Source: Galaxea fascicularis
Taxonomy: Eukaryota; Cnidaria; Anthozoa; Scleractinia; Euphylliidae
Direction of reading: 5' to 3'
DNA: 64,000 nucleotides
Assembly (NCBI GenBank): GCA_948470475.1
Contig: OX419346.1
Location: forward strand, 19,359,417 to 19,423,416
The notes beneath the pieces are model-generated. The model ran no database searches and had not been told where the DNA came from. It saw nothing but the letters and a program-made list of their open reading frames with translations. Positions within the stretch are counted from its first letter, which is position 1, and each line of letters begins with the position of its first letter. Shown piece by piece: positions 25,363 to 37,400 of the stretch. The position numbers and the translations under genes were made by a program.

Positions 25363-26349
25363 ATGGAGATGGAAAATATCCCCAGTTTGAGCAAGTACCT
25401 CCTTCAGCCCAGCAGAATGCCACGGTTTAGTTTCCACGATTTTAGAACCCTCCATGAAAGGGATATGAGCGTTTATTCTGGAAAACTGTTGGCGGACAAA
25501 AAGGAGGAGAGTGTGTTTGAAAGTTTGGGCAGCAGGATCGCCGAGGTGCCAGAACCGGGACAGGAGAAGCTGGACGAGGAGCGTGACACCGCGACGCCAA
25601 AACACGATAGCGATGACGAGGAATCAAAAACCGAGGGCGAGAAAACCGCGGACGAGGAGAAGCCGAAGAGCTCTAAAGAAGACGATCGCAACTCGGAGAC
25701 TTTCGTAGCTGTGATAGCACAAGCGATCCTTAGCGTCCCAACTAAACGGATGACTCTGAGTTCCATCTACAACTTCATTGCACGCAACTATCCTCACTTC
25801 GACAAAGAAAAAGGTCCTGGTTGGAGGAACAGCGTGAGACACAATCTATCAAGTAACGACTGTTTCGTGAAGGCGAGCAGGGCAGAGAATGGCAAGGGCC
25901 ATTACTGGATGATCCATCCCAAGGATTTGCCAGAATTTGCCAAGGGAAACTTCAGAAGGCGACGAAAACCGCGTCGGCCAAAGTGTAGTCACCCACTGAT
26001 GTTTAGAGACAACCCGTTTCTTTATCACTCGTTCACGCCAACTTTCTCGACATTCCCTTACAGCGCACACCTCAGGCCAACGTCTGGTGACATTCCCACG
26101 GACCTGCCCGTGCCGCTATCATACGGCAGTTCGGAACGCAACGTAACGCCCGCGTTTCGCCCAAGACTTGGTCTATTGCCTGGGTATGAGGATACCAGAA
26201 GTTTGGGTACTGTGTCCCATTCTTTCACCTACCCTACGTCAGCGCTTAGGTTAGCGAGTGAAGCGACGTCTTCAAGGAACTTCCCAGCAGCAGGTGGACT
26301 GACAAATTTTCATGGCTCTTTTCACTATCCTTGTGCGTGTCACCGATAA
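25363..26349 (+). CDS. FoxQ2-like forkhead transcription factor (copy B)
   Basis: Paralogue of the minus-strand copy and a predicted nuclear DNA-binding regulator. The first in-frame ATG (25363) gives 328 residues; a second ATG follows two codons later. The N-terminal region is highly acidic and charged (DSDDEESKTEGEK). The forkhead domain is at about residues 114-210 and keeps GPGWRNSVRHNLSSNDCFVK, ENGKGHYWMIHPKDLPEF and the basic tail RRRRKPRRPK. As in copy A, the domain lacks the usual KPxYSYI start and has SETFVAVIAQ instead. Outside the domain the two proteins have diverged strongly, sharing little beyond a C-terminal FHG motif, so the duplication is not recent or the flanks evolve fast. 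The gene has one exon, with a TATA box upstream and a polyadenylation signal at 26787. Confidence 0.88.
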   Translation: MEMENIPSLSKYLLQPSRMPRFSFHDFRTLHERDMSVYSGKLLADKKEESVFESLGSRIAEVPEPGQEKLDEERDTATPKHDSDDEESKTEGEKTADEEKPKSSKEDDRNSETFVAVIAQAILSVPTKRMTLSSIYNFIARNYPHFDKEKGPGWRNSVRHNLSSNDCFVKASRAENGKGHYWMIHPKDLPEFAKGNFRRRRKPRRPKCSHPLMFRDNPFLYHSFTPTFSTFPYSAHLRPTSGDIPTDLPVPLSYGSSERNVTPAFRPRLGLLPGYEDTRSLGTVSHSFTYPTSALRLASEATSSRNFPAAGGLTNFHGSFHYPCACHR

Positions 26350-26786
26350 ATTGACGAAAACCATAAAACTATAGAATAGCATCACGTTCAAGCATGAGAT
26401 TCGTACGCGCACAATTTGAACATTAATTTAAACGTACTTCCAAGTTACAAAGATTTTCAAGACTTTATGTTTGGTGCATTTATAAATAGATCCTCAAGGA
26501 TTAGAGATTACAGCGCAGTAAAAGTTTAGATTTTATTCGTTTTAGTAGAAAAGGTAGAAAGTTGTGTGTCATTTAAGTGGAGCAAATTGGAAACACCGCC
26601 TTGACATGTTTAAGGGAGAACCTTCATTAAAAGTTAAGTGTCTAAAATAGGCTTAGCCCAGGGCTTTTAGTGTTTTACTGATTCGCGGAATATTTCCGTT
26701 AATCGTTGAAAGTTTGTAAATACATTTTGTCAAAATTTGTGTTTGATCCGAAGTCTATGTACATAATACGCAGACCCATCATGGTG

Positions 26787-26792
26787 AATAAA
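26787..26792 (+). terminator. Polyadenylation signal of FoxQ2-like copy B
   Basis: AATAAA about 440 nt after the TAA stop, the nearest canonical signal on this strand. Confidence 0.5.
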
Positions 26793-26799
26793 ATTCTAA

Positions 26800-29460
26800 G
26801 TAAAACAACAGCTTAATATTTACTTTGCCAAAATATAATATTGCAAGAACAATGCTTTTAGCTGCCGTCAACAAACAAAAAACAGATGAGAAATTAAAAT
26901 CGGGCTGTATTGTCCAAAATGGTTCGCCAAACCGGTTGGTTTCCGGATGGTTTCGTCAAGGAAATCCGGAGTCCTTGAGTATAAAACGTTTGTCAGTTTT
27001 TTAATTAAATTGTTTAACACCATGCGCATTTAAAAGATCTGCATTAAACCATCCAGTGACCCAAAGTAAGAGCAAATGTTTGATATTAATTCCCATTTCA
27101 GTTGGGAGAGTGAAATGTTAAAGCAAAAATTTCCCACGAAAATCCCAGAGGGGAGAGCTATTACCACCTCACAATTTCCGCCCCACTCGAGCTTCTTTGA
27201 TGTTTCTGCCCACAATTCAAAAGCCTGGCGTTGCGGTTGTGTTTGCGTAACAGATGTGTAAAACGGAAGGAACAAGTTTCAGCAAACGAAAGCACTTCAA
27301 AGCGAGAGATCATAACGCAAATCGAGGAAATTAATTCTGGAAAGCCAACTAGGTAGGAAACTACGAAAAGTTAGAATAAGTGTAAGTATAAAAGTTGTAA
27401 GTCAGCTTTTTATCAGAAATCAAATCAATGTTTCATGATGCATAGCTAAATTCTTTAGAATTATATCGTAGCGGTTATTGCGTCGGAAAATCGGCAATTT
27501 TTTTATTCAATTTGTTTTCCGTTTATTTACATGCTGAAACATCCTGTTGAACAAAGTACTCTGAGGTAACCAGCAAAAAAACGGTTGAGTTAGACTGTGT
27601 AGTTCCTTAACGTGAAGTTATCTCAAACTAAATATGCATTTACTCGCTTGATTAGCTTTTCAACCAAAACAATCTTACTCACAACTACAAATTAGTGTTT
27701 TAGATTTAATATGGTATTGAAACATACAAACGATACGATTGAAATAAATCGGCTAAACTGGTACCGCTTCTTGGTTCATTCACAAACGCTTTCAAGATGA
27801 CACGAATGCGCTGAGTTCAATCTTTCCCTGGCTATAAGTTGGTATATTTAAATTTTGACGCCAAAACGAAAATTCTTGCGATTCTGGAACTTTGCATTGA
27901 GTTTGTGTTCGTTGAGACCGAGCTGTAACATGGCGTTTGCGATAAACTGGGCTATGCCTTGCCCGTGGGAGACCAAAATTCAAAAGAATTACACCATAGT
28001 GTGGTCCTAAACTTTTGTTTCATGGCAAGTATGTTCATTAACTCATTTGTAGTTAATAAAATGTCTCTTGCCTTGAAAGCAAAATCGAAATGAAACTGTG
28101 TTGTCCTTATCGTCCATGGCATACTTTAAATCTCCAAAAAGCACCGGTTTTGCCTCGAGGGTTCATTCCAGGAGCTTTGATAATACAAATAACTTCGGTA
28201 AAGAATAGACATCGAGATAACATCTCAATGAAATGTTGGGTTTACATATTTGATTGATAAAGACGGCGAAAGTGTTTAAACTCATGCCGGTAAAGCGAAA
28301 CAATTAACACTCATTGAACACTTAAGGGAAAAGGGGCGAGCTGGATCAGGCAATCCAAGACGATAAGTTGTAATTACATGGGGAGAAAACATTATTTTGT
28401 TGTACCACCGGTCTTTTCTGTTGTTAAGAATCTTGTCATTAAGACTTTGACCTTGGCAAGTCTAGGAAGCAAATGCAAAAAAGTGATTCCTTTGTCTATG
28501 CCATTGTCACTGTGCGTTGAAAATTGTTATTCAATGAACATGATCATTAAAAAAATAAATTTCCTGTGGTGGCCACGCCTTTATAAACAAATTCATCTCT
28601 TAAACAAGACGTATAAAAGCGCGATATTTTTTCATTTTCCATCGCATTTAAAAGCTGTAAGGGTATCTACGCATAATTCTTGTTATATTGAAGGATTAAG
28701 AATGCAAACAATAATCGAAAATTTCTCACTTGAAAGTCCGTGTCTGGTTCTTCAACGTTAGTTCGAGGCCCCCTCAAGACCTCATGTCAAATGCATTGTT
28801 GAAGACTCTTTCCCTTTGTTTAATCTAAATAGGTTTACGAGCTACAAAGAAACTTGCACATTGTTAAACGTTTATTTGGGGATAAGGCTTTGCGGTGGCC
28901 TGAAATAGTCAGTGTATATGCATTACTGTCAATGATCCAATTTGAGCTGTATCGCAACTAAATATTTGGTGAAAGTTGCGGTCGATATAAGATTCATACA
29001 TTTGCAATTATACTTTTTTATTACAGATTGTAATGAAGCCCTATGCCAATGTCCTAATGTCATGAAGTGGAGGGAAAAAATGATAACCCTCTCTTCGTCT
29101 TCGATTCTCCTTTTACTGTCCCCACGAGGAACACAAAAAGGCACCTTTGGATAAAAAAATCACACCCAGGACCGTCAAAAAGGAACATACACGGCGACTC
29201 CACAGGTCGTTGTAGATTTTGACAAGAAAGTGTGCTGCAATCCTCACGCAAGAAATTGAAAATTAATATTAATCATTGTAGTTTTTTTAAAAAATACGAA
29301 AAGCAATGGAGAGTTTTCAACACTGTTCCACACGCCACCTTTTCCACCAAGAAACTGTGAGTGTGATGACATTTTAACTCAAGAACAATTGTGATCCTCT
29401 TAACTTTCTTTCCAGCTTTTGGTTAGATATCATTGGAATATAACATGATTCTTTCAATTC
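26800..29460. other. Intergenic DNA between FoxQ2-like copy B and the candidate exon at 29.5 kb
   Basis: No exon with recognisable protein similarity. If the exon at 29465 is real, earlier exons of that gene could lie here, but none could be linked by phase with confidence. Confidence 0.35.
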
Positions 29461-29464
29461 CTAG

Positions 29465-29607
29465 GTCCACCACTCTTATTACCAGATTCCCAGCTACAGT
29501 ATTTTGAGAACGCACTGCGCTATTGTCTTGAAAACAATGAAATGACGTTAACAGCGGAGGTGTGGACCTCGTGGACTGAAACTGCTCGCAAACCAGCCAC
29601 AGCTTGA
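29465..29607 (+). CDS. Candidate 3'-terminal coding exon of an unidentified gene
   Basis: A plausible acceptor (ttctttcaattcctag) precedes an open stretch that needs incoming phase 1 (it starts with two bases of a codon), reads PPLLLPDSQLQYFENALRYC and then LENNEMTLTAEVWTSW, and ends in TGA at 29605. Its composition looks protein-like (balanced residues, amphipathic spacing) rather than like the low-complexity frames nearby. I do not recognise the family and could not place the preceding exon. It could also be a chance frame. Confidence 0.35.
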
Positions 29608-29619
29608 ATAACTGCGGAA

Positions 29620-32490
29620 TACCCCCTATCTGTAACTATGTAACACAGTTATGCTCATAAACTCATAGCAACCAGCTGAATTGAATCATGAAAATATTAA
29701 TTATAAAATGTTGAAACGTAGGTAATTCCTTGCATGAACAGTGATCGAGATTGATCGCAAATGGTAACGAGAAGTTGGATCGTGGTCAGTTTTAGAATGT
29801 AAAGAAGATAATGAGAGAAGAGTAGGATGCCTTAAATATTGACTAAGACTCTAAATGATTAAAATAAGGAATATAGACAGAAAAGAAAAGAAAAAAGTAA
29901 AAAGTTGATTTCCGCGTAGCAACGGGCCTTCACGTCAAAAAAGAATCTTTTATGATTGCACGCACTTGTCGAGTATATTTCCTTATCTCACCCTGCTTTG
30001 GTTTGACTTTGTTAATTTGGTCGTATATATATAAGCTCAAACACTTCTCTTTCTAAAAGAACTTCTCTTATCTTTTAACCATAGCAGAACAGTGAAACAA
30101 TCTAAATTTACTGTTGACTAAAATTACAATTTTACAAGAGAGACAACGCAGTTGTCTTCCTGTCAGTTGTAGCACAAACCATGTGATATGATGAATTATC
30201 AACCTGCTGTGCGCAGACATAGTGCTGGGAAACCTTTTGTCTCGAAATCAAGCAAATAAGGGCCTTACCCACCCACCATCAAAACAAAGCAGCAATTTGT
30301 TAAGCAGCCTTTATCGGAAACAGCGGGCAGTTTGCTTATCAGATCTTCATGATAAATTTAAAGATTCAACGAAAACGGCATAATAAGCTGCGATCAACAA
30401 TTTGTTCCTTGCGGCTCGTCTAGTAGGCGTTATTCGAAATTCGAGAAATGAGTCATTTTTTTTGCCTTACGTGTTTTACTGGAGCTTCATCTCGCGTTCA
30501 GTTTGCGCAATTGTCACTCCTAATTTATGATGCTTCACTGCGGTAGGCTGTATTGTTTAATAATCGCAACCGCACGAGGAGAGCAGCGTCTAAAAAAACT
30601 TCAGACCAACGGAGACTGTTCATTTTTCCGGATTAACCTGCTTGATGCCGTTACAAGCGGGAACCTGATGTCATGCGCGCGCAGCATGTGGCGGGGCTTT
30701 GTAGTTTGCTTAACTGCAAAAAACCCTGCCGTGTATACGGATTTACGGTACGGCACCTGTGCCCGTGCGCGCTGCTGACAGATCCGTTGGTTGCCCGTTG
30801 CCAGAGGTTTGGTATTTCAGAACTGAAGTATTAAATCGAAACAAAAATTCTCACATTTCCGATGTGGATCCGAGGAACTGATGACGATTTCTTGTTTTCG
30901 GTTTGATTCTAGCCAAGAAGACATAAACGGTCCATACTTTCACTCTTTACAAACAGAATGATAAATGAACGAACATGGGCTGTAGTTTATCCTTTGGCTT
31001 TCAATAGTGACCATAACTTCTCGCGATCCTTACCATATCCCCAGTTCGTCGAGCATACAGGTTATGAGGAATCGGTTACCAGGGAGCATTCCAGTTAACG
31101 TTCAAATTCTTCCTACAAGTAACATACGAAATATGTAATAATTGTATGGAGGATAAATCTCTTCAGTTCCACTGACAAGTACGTACTGTGGAAAGAACTG
31201 TTCTATAGTTTAATTGGAAGCCGAAAAGTTTGCACGCAAGGGAAAGTTACCGAACGTTTAATTATTAATCGTAACTTAGTTTGCCTTCTTGTACGTTTTT
31301 CAGATTCTAAAGGACTGGGTTACTAGTCTCTTCTTGATACGCAATCATCTTACCTTAAAATCTTGCTCACAATCAATACTCTCAGCTAACCACATCTTGG
31401 TGACTGTGTATGCACAATTTTATTCTATTTTTCCACATTTTATGGATATACTCATGTTCTAACAAGCTCTGCTTTCCTCTCCCCACAAGTCCCCACCTCG
31501 CCCCCCACCATGCGCCCCTCCTGGTCCCCGCCTCCTCCCCCTCCTTCCCTCCTCCTTTTCCCTTCCAAACTGAACCACATATACGATTTCATTTGTCAGA
31601 ATTAATTTTTATTTCTCTTCTGGTTTCACGCACATTGCGTAAAACCTGTATTTCCTAATTAAAAACATCAATTGTTGTCATTATCAATATCATTATCAAT
31701 TTTTCTCTACATAGTTATCGTCCTTGGACTACTGTCGTTTTTAAAACACAAACAAATCAATTAAATTAGTTCGTACAACAGAGGTAGTACAGGCCTCCCA
31801 GGCCGTCGTTGTGAATATTCTTTAAAAAAAACCACAGGCACACGAGCCTGTTATTGGGTGTACACTTAAATATCGCCTTTTAGAAAGGCTTGTTTGATGA
31901 GCGAAAAGAAAAAGAAACAGCCTTCAAGCTTTCGACCGCATTGCAGCTACAGTCACTGTCATAAGTCGTTGGCCCACACACACCCCCTTTCCCCCGTTCA
32001 ATGTTGGAAAGCACAATTTGTCCGAACTGCTTGCGAATTGGCGCTTTTACGGTTTGTAGACAACATTGAATGGGTGGGAGCGGGAGGGCGACTCAAATAG
32101 GTGTTCGTGTGCGAACAATATGGCAATGATTGTAGCTTTTCGATGACGTTTATTTTGTGCCAGTCTCTTAAAGGCTCTTAACTTTTCATGTACAGCAAAC
32201 TGGAGTTTGTCAACTCGTGTGGTTGTGCGCAAACTTATAACGTATGCTGCTTTGGTGGGTCACAGAACGCGCAGGGCAGGAAACAAAACGTAACGAATTT
32301 CATCGAGAAGGCTGGAATTAAAACTAAAATTACAAATTTCTTGATAATTTACCTTTTCTGTTTCTGCTAAACAAATGCTCAGATCGATCTATGTTATTTA
32401 CACTGGAAAGGAATAAGCTCCTCCTTTAAGCTTAAAGAGTGCTGAACGTAATCACGGAAACAATTACTAAAAACAAGTGGCAGCCTATTT
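29620..32490. other. Intergenic DNA, no gene recognised
   Basis: AT-rich with a C-rich, low-complexity stretch near 31480-31570 that opens a Pro/Ser frame on the plus strand. No splice-consistent or family-like coding sequence was found. Confidence 0.45.
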
Positions 32491-32504
32491 CAGTTATCCT
32501 TTAA

Positions 32505-32690
32505 ACCCTGAGATCAAAATTTAAATTCTCATTTGTTGCGCCTACATGGTTTCTATAGAAGTAGTAGGGAGAAATTGTTAAAATATCAAGCAAATTCATC
32601 TTGTGCGATCCTGTCCTTAATTCTCGTGACCACTCTGTTTTATGCAGCGTTGGTATTTCAAGGAGAAATTTGATGCTGATCAAGGTAGCA
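32505..32690. repeat. Dispersed repeat with AGTAGGGAGAAATTGTTA motif, copy 1
   Basis: Contains aagtagtagggagaaattgt, aatatcaagcaaattcatct, gatcctgtccttaattctcg and aaggagaaatttgatgctga. The same modules in the same order occur at 42130-42225 (partial) and 59105-59285. Confidence 0.85.
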
Positions 32691-32937
32691 AACACCTATC
32701 TTTATACGCTGTTATCTTTATAATGAACTCCAACAAATGCCCAATAATTGGTGAAAAAGTTGTGAAAGGGGTTCTCGCTAACTTTGTTACTATAGCAAGA
32801 CTATAACGTGTTAGAAACCCTACACCTTTCGTTCTAGTTTAGCGATAGCAACTCAAAAACGAAGTAGGTGACCCCATTTTTTGTCATCGGAAAATAGCAT
32901 AATAAAATACATTTTTTGTCAAGTTTAAAAACATTTT

Positions 32938-33001
32938 CTGGAGCAGATTCACGGCCACCTTTAAAATTCGAAAATTTATGGGGGCTATGAATCTGCTCCA
33001 G
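32938..33001. repeat. Short inverted repeat, 14-bp arms
   Basis: Perfect arms ctggagcagattca (32938-32951) and tgaatctgctccag (32988-33001) flank a 36-bp AT-rich loop. This is a possible tiny foldback element or recombination relic. Confidence 0.7.
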
Positions 33002-33916
33002 CAATTTTTTTTACTTCGCAAAGAGTTCCTTTTTAGCAATACAAAATAGGGCTCACCGAGCTTGCTGTTGAGTTACTAAAATAAAGGGTGTTTCTGCTGT
33101 TGCTAAGCCAGTGTGAGCCACCTTAATAAAGAAAAGCCACAATAAAAACAAGTAACAGCCACTTTCAGTTAAGTGCCTTAAATTATAAAACTTAAGCTAG
33201 TGTCCCCCTATCTTGTCTTCCTTTTCATAATTCAAGTTCATCGATTACTTAAAGTAACAATTTCACAAAATCAATTTGTTGATGAAAAATTATCTCTCAG
33301 CCACAATATGTTTATTTACGGTCTATGTTTCGTCCTCAAACACTTTTTATCTTATGACTATTTTTAGCCTAACTTACAAAACCCTTCACAAACATATAAC
33401 ATCTTTTCCTAGGCTTATTTGGTTCCAACTTTTCCCAACTTTATAGCTGACGGGAGCTTTGTCATGGGGCTATTTAACATTACTAAAGCCTGATCATTCT
33501 TGGCTTCTAAAATCTTTTCTCCTCACTGCGCAATCGCAATTTCCATCTGTCCTTCAATCCTCTGCCTCGGCGCATAACTCTTTTCCACTCCATACTCGTT
33601 AATCAGCTTCTCGGCCTATCAGGAGATGATACTTAAGTGTCAATGTTTAATAGTTTCGCCGCACAACTGCGTCATCCTCAGCTTAAATGAGTGAACAGTT
33701 GCGCTCAACGAAAAGAGAGCGACTTCGGTAAACAATACAATGCCAACTTTTTCGATTCGTGGTTGAAGCACTGAAAGGTATAGGCGCTATATAAATATTT
33801 AAATTTTTGTTATTTATTATTTATTATTGATATGAGCAAGCCCAAGCTTGCCATCTACTGAATGCGTGGTTGAATATACATTTCAATGCTTGTGTCGAGT
33901 AAAAATGGGTGTATAG

Positions 33917-34070
33917 TCAAACCCCTGTTAAGCAGCCGTCTATTAAATGGCCACCCCTTATTCGTCAGCCAGTAATCGAAATCGCGATGAGGAAACCTCA
34001 ATTGTTTTTTACCTCTATTAAGCCGCCGCTGTCCGTTTCCCTGAGGATGGCCGCTTAATAGGGGTTGTAT
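33917..34070. mobile_element. Short DNA element with inverted ACCCCTRTTAAGCRGCC ends
   Basis: The left end tcaaacccctgttaagcagc matches the complement of the right end gccgcttaataggggttgta with a few changes. It lies just beyond the 3' end of FoxP and encodes nothing. Confidence 0.65.
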
Positions 34071-34204
34071 TGTATCGACGGTGTTTAATAAAAGTAGACT
34101 CGATAGGAAAAAAGTACGTCGGGCTTAAAAAAAATACATCGATGTACTCCATCAGCTCTTGAATTCGAGTCATTGTGTACATCGTACTCCAGTTATAAAG
34201 TGCT

Positions 34205-34405
34205 ACTCGTATTATGTGGTTCCAGAAAACATCCATACCCCCCCCACCCCCCCCCTCCGCAGAAGGTGTTTTGGTTTGCACCTCCTTCCTCACCCTTCTG
34301 GAAATTCCAATGTAGCTCCATACCTGCTTTTGCCACCCCCTCCCCCATGGAATTTCCACTGACCTTCCATAGGGGAGGTATGGGTATTTTCTTGAACTGC
34401 ACATT
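34205..34405. repeat. Dispersed repeat with C-rich core, copy 1
   Basis: Shares ordered modules with 44968-45135: ttccagaaaa followed by a poly-C tract, an 'aaggt.ttt.gt.tt' segment, 'cttcc.cc..ctgga.attcca' and tagctccatac. This copy lies just downstream of the FoxP stop; the other is in a FoxP intron. Confidence 0.75.
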
Positions 34406-34420
34406 AAAATGGCCAGTATC

Positions 34421-37400
34421 TTACCGCTGCCTAACCTCATGCTCAATCGCCCCAGTCTCCATGATACCGTTCCCGTTCATGAGAGTGGAATGGTAATGAC
34501 CATCGTCTGATTGGCTGTCGCCGTTCAGAGCTAAGATTGGTGCGTCTTCAGGGGGCTCTAGCTTCACTTGTACTTGGGACTGAGATAATTGGCTGCTGTA
34601 AGAAAAAAGTGAAGATAAGGGAAATTGAAAGGCAAACTTCCTTAACGAAAGGTTTATTACATACATGACAAAGCTTTGGCAACAAAGCTCTACCCCCTCC
34701 TCCCCCCAAAAAATTAACGAGCAGAAAATAACCAATAGCCCTGCGAGAACATTCCTTTACCGCCCTCCGCAAAACAAAGACGTCAAATGACCACGTGAGT
34801 ATAACAGTGAAGATTTATATTTCTTGATCTTTTGTTCAACACCTCAGTTTTACTAATTCGGTTCCAAGTTAAACGAATTGGAATAATCGCCAAGAAGATT
34901 AACTCCTTTGCGATTATTAGATCAATGGTGTGCATTTGTACTTTGAAATAACATTTAAGCTCTTTGATATCATCCCGGAACTTCCCAAAGATTCAAGAAA
35001 ACGGTCCCTAATTGTAGTAATATATCCTTGAGGTTTCCAGATGTCTCAAAACATTATCGAGATATTTTTATCCGGCCCTTACAGTAAGTCTTTGTCGGTA
35101 TTTTGATATTTTTCAAGTAGAATTTATCTTAATATCCTGGAAGTTTCTTAACCTTTTACCTAAATACGTCAACGCAATTTCCGGACATTTTTCTCTAGCC
35201 CTAACAATATCCAGTTTAGTTTTACTTCAGTCAAAGGAAACAGTACCGTTTCAGCGCTTGAAAAGTTCCGGGACGAGAGAATATTTTGGAGAATACTTTG
35301 CAACTAAGCAGCAAAGTGATGCGATTTACGTAGCTCGCCAGTCGACCGGAAAAAGAGCAATAAAAGAAACTGACTGGAATTGTAAAGATCCGGATAAGGT
35401 CCAATAAGACTAGAAAGGTCCCCACGGGCTCATAACACGTCTAAAAATATTTTGATCGTACATGAACTTATTAAATCGTAAGGTGTTCGCATAATTTATA
35501 GGCTGAAATTTCGAATAAAACAACTCTTTTTTTTCTTAGAGCCACGACGGAAGCAAAAAAAAGCTAGTTCTAAATCGTGAGTTAACGTTGTCAATACCAC
35601 TTACTAACCGAGTTCGAGGTCCGTATTGTAAGTTACGGACCGCGTTTTTTCCCGTTCACTTATGGCTCAAAGGCGAAGCGCCTGGGCCATAAATCAACGG
35701 GAAAAAACGAGAATCCATAACTTACAGTACGGACCGAGAAAAGGAGGTTAGTAAGATATTTATTATATCTCTGAATCAGGCGCAAGGAAAAGGAAACTTT
35801 CAAATTTAGCGGGCTGTACAGTGAAGTACGGCCCGCTAAATTGACCAATCACAGCGCGCGTACTAACTGAGAGATATAATAAAAAAGAAGAGTGAACGAT
35901 GAAATGAACCTTGAGTCCGTCTCCCCAAGTCCATCCAGTGACCTCCCCCCCCCCCCCAACTCCATCTCCCTCTTCTGGGTGAGAGAGAGGACATGCTGTT
36001 CGTGGGATGCAATTTTAAGAGTTGAACAAAATTCGCATCGTTATGACCCAAGACATTGTGGTGATCAAATGTAAATTCTGACGCCCAAAAATCCCTACTT
36101 GATGTCCTTAGAACAGAATTCCACCAGTTTTGTGATTCCCCCAACAACTCCCTCCACTTCTTCCCCGTCTCTAGGTTCCCGGCGTTTCTGTGGTGGTAAC
36201 TCGTCGCCAGTCTCCTCATCAGAGCTCCTCTTCCGGCTCTCCTCTTGACCAGAGCCTTCGTCTTCGCTGGCGTCATTGGAATTAGAGGCAGCGATGGGAA
36301 GCAAATTGACCTGCGTGGGGAGTCCCCCTAGGGCACCTTGTTGCATTAGTCGCTCACGCTCTTGTCTTACCATTCTTCTGTTGTGATAGAAGGCACGTTC
36401 ATCAGTAAAACTTATTATAGGTTTAGATAGTTCAGCAGTGTTCCAGATAAGCAGCGGGTCTCGGGTCAAAAACCCGAGAAATCTGGCTCCCTGACCCGAC
36501 ACACAGAGTTGTTAAGTAAGAAAATTAGGGAAGACCCGTGTCTTATGACCCCTTAAAAATTTTCCGTGACTCCCTAACTCTGAAAGTTAACTGGAACAAT
36601 GGTTCAGGAGCGGAAGGCCGTGCGTTCAAATCCCAGACCGGACCACAAACCGGCCTGTGCGCTCAAAATCGGCTTCAGTTCAGATGATCACGGCACTGGG
36701 CAGTTAACTTAAGCCGTCGGCTTTGTTTTCGCACTTTCACAAGAAATGTATTCTATAGACTCCTTACAGATACCAAAGAGGCAAATTCAGGTACTTTGCT
36801 CTCAAGCTTAATTTACATCTGGTCAATTTTTCTACTGAGGCAGGGGCTGTTACTAATCAGCAAGTACTTAACTTGCTTAAACCGTCACACCTAAGCCTAA
36901 AACACTCATAGGATTGTACTTCGATAGTAACTTAATGACCCCGATGAAGGCGTTACCTCTCTTTAGTATCGAACTATGCCAAGAAAGACCCAGTATCGAA
37001 CATCTGGTATTGATTTGGGCCCGATCATTCGATACCACAGGGAGGCGGTCCACTTCAATGCTGAGCGCTATGGATGATGGGCAGGGTTGGGGGAATTAAT
37101 AGGTAAAGCCAAGCATGCGCAACAAAAACAAGTGTGTTTAAGATGTCACAAATTAACAAAAGTTAAAAGAGAAGATCCGGCTTTGCAACTTACGCAGCGC
37201 TGTGAGTAACTTTTGACTGCGGTCTCCGTTTCATGTACTCATCCTCGTCCACAATCCACACTGCTCCTTTCACGTTTTCCTTCCTCACGAAGCACTTGTG
37301 AAGAGACAAGTTATGGCGGACAGCGTTCTGTTGAAGTGGGAGATGTTACGTTAGAAAGGATGGCGGAAATAGCAAGGAGAGGAAGAAAGAATCTCTTTTT

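Noticed and set aside
25279..26070. Minus-strand frames opposite FoxQ2-like copy B
   Set aside because: Antisense shadows of the forkhead coding sequence.
34018..34446. Gly-rich frame downstream of FoxP
   Set aside because: It derives from the poly-C/poly-G core of a dispersed repeat.
36598..36660. Possible tRNA gene
   Set aside because: Only a T-arm-like B box can be seen; no acceptor stem or anticodon arm could be paired.
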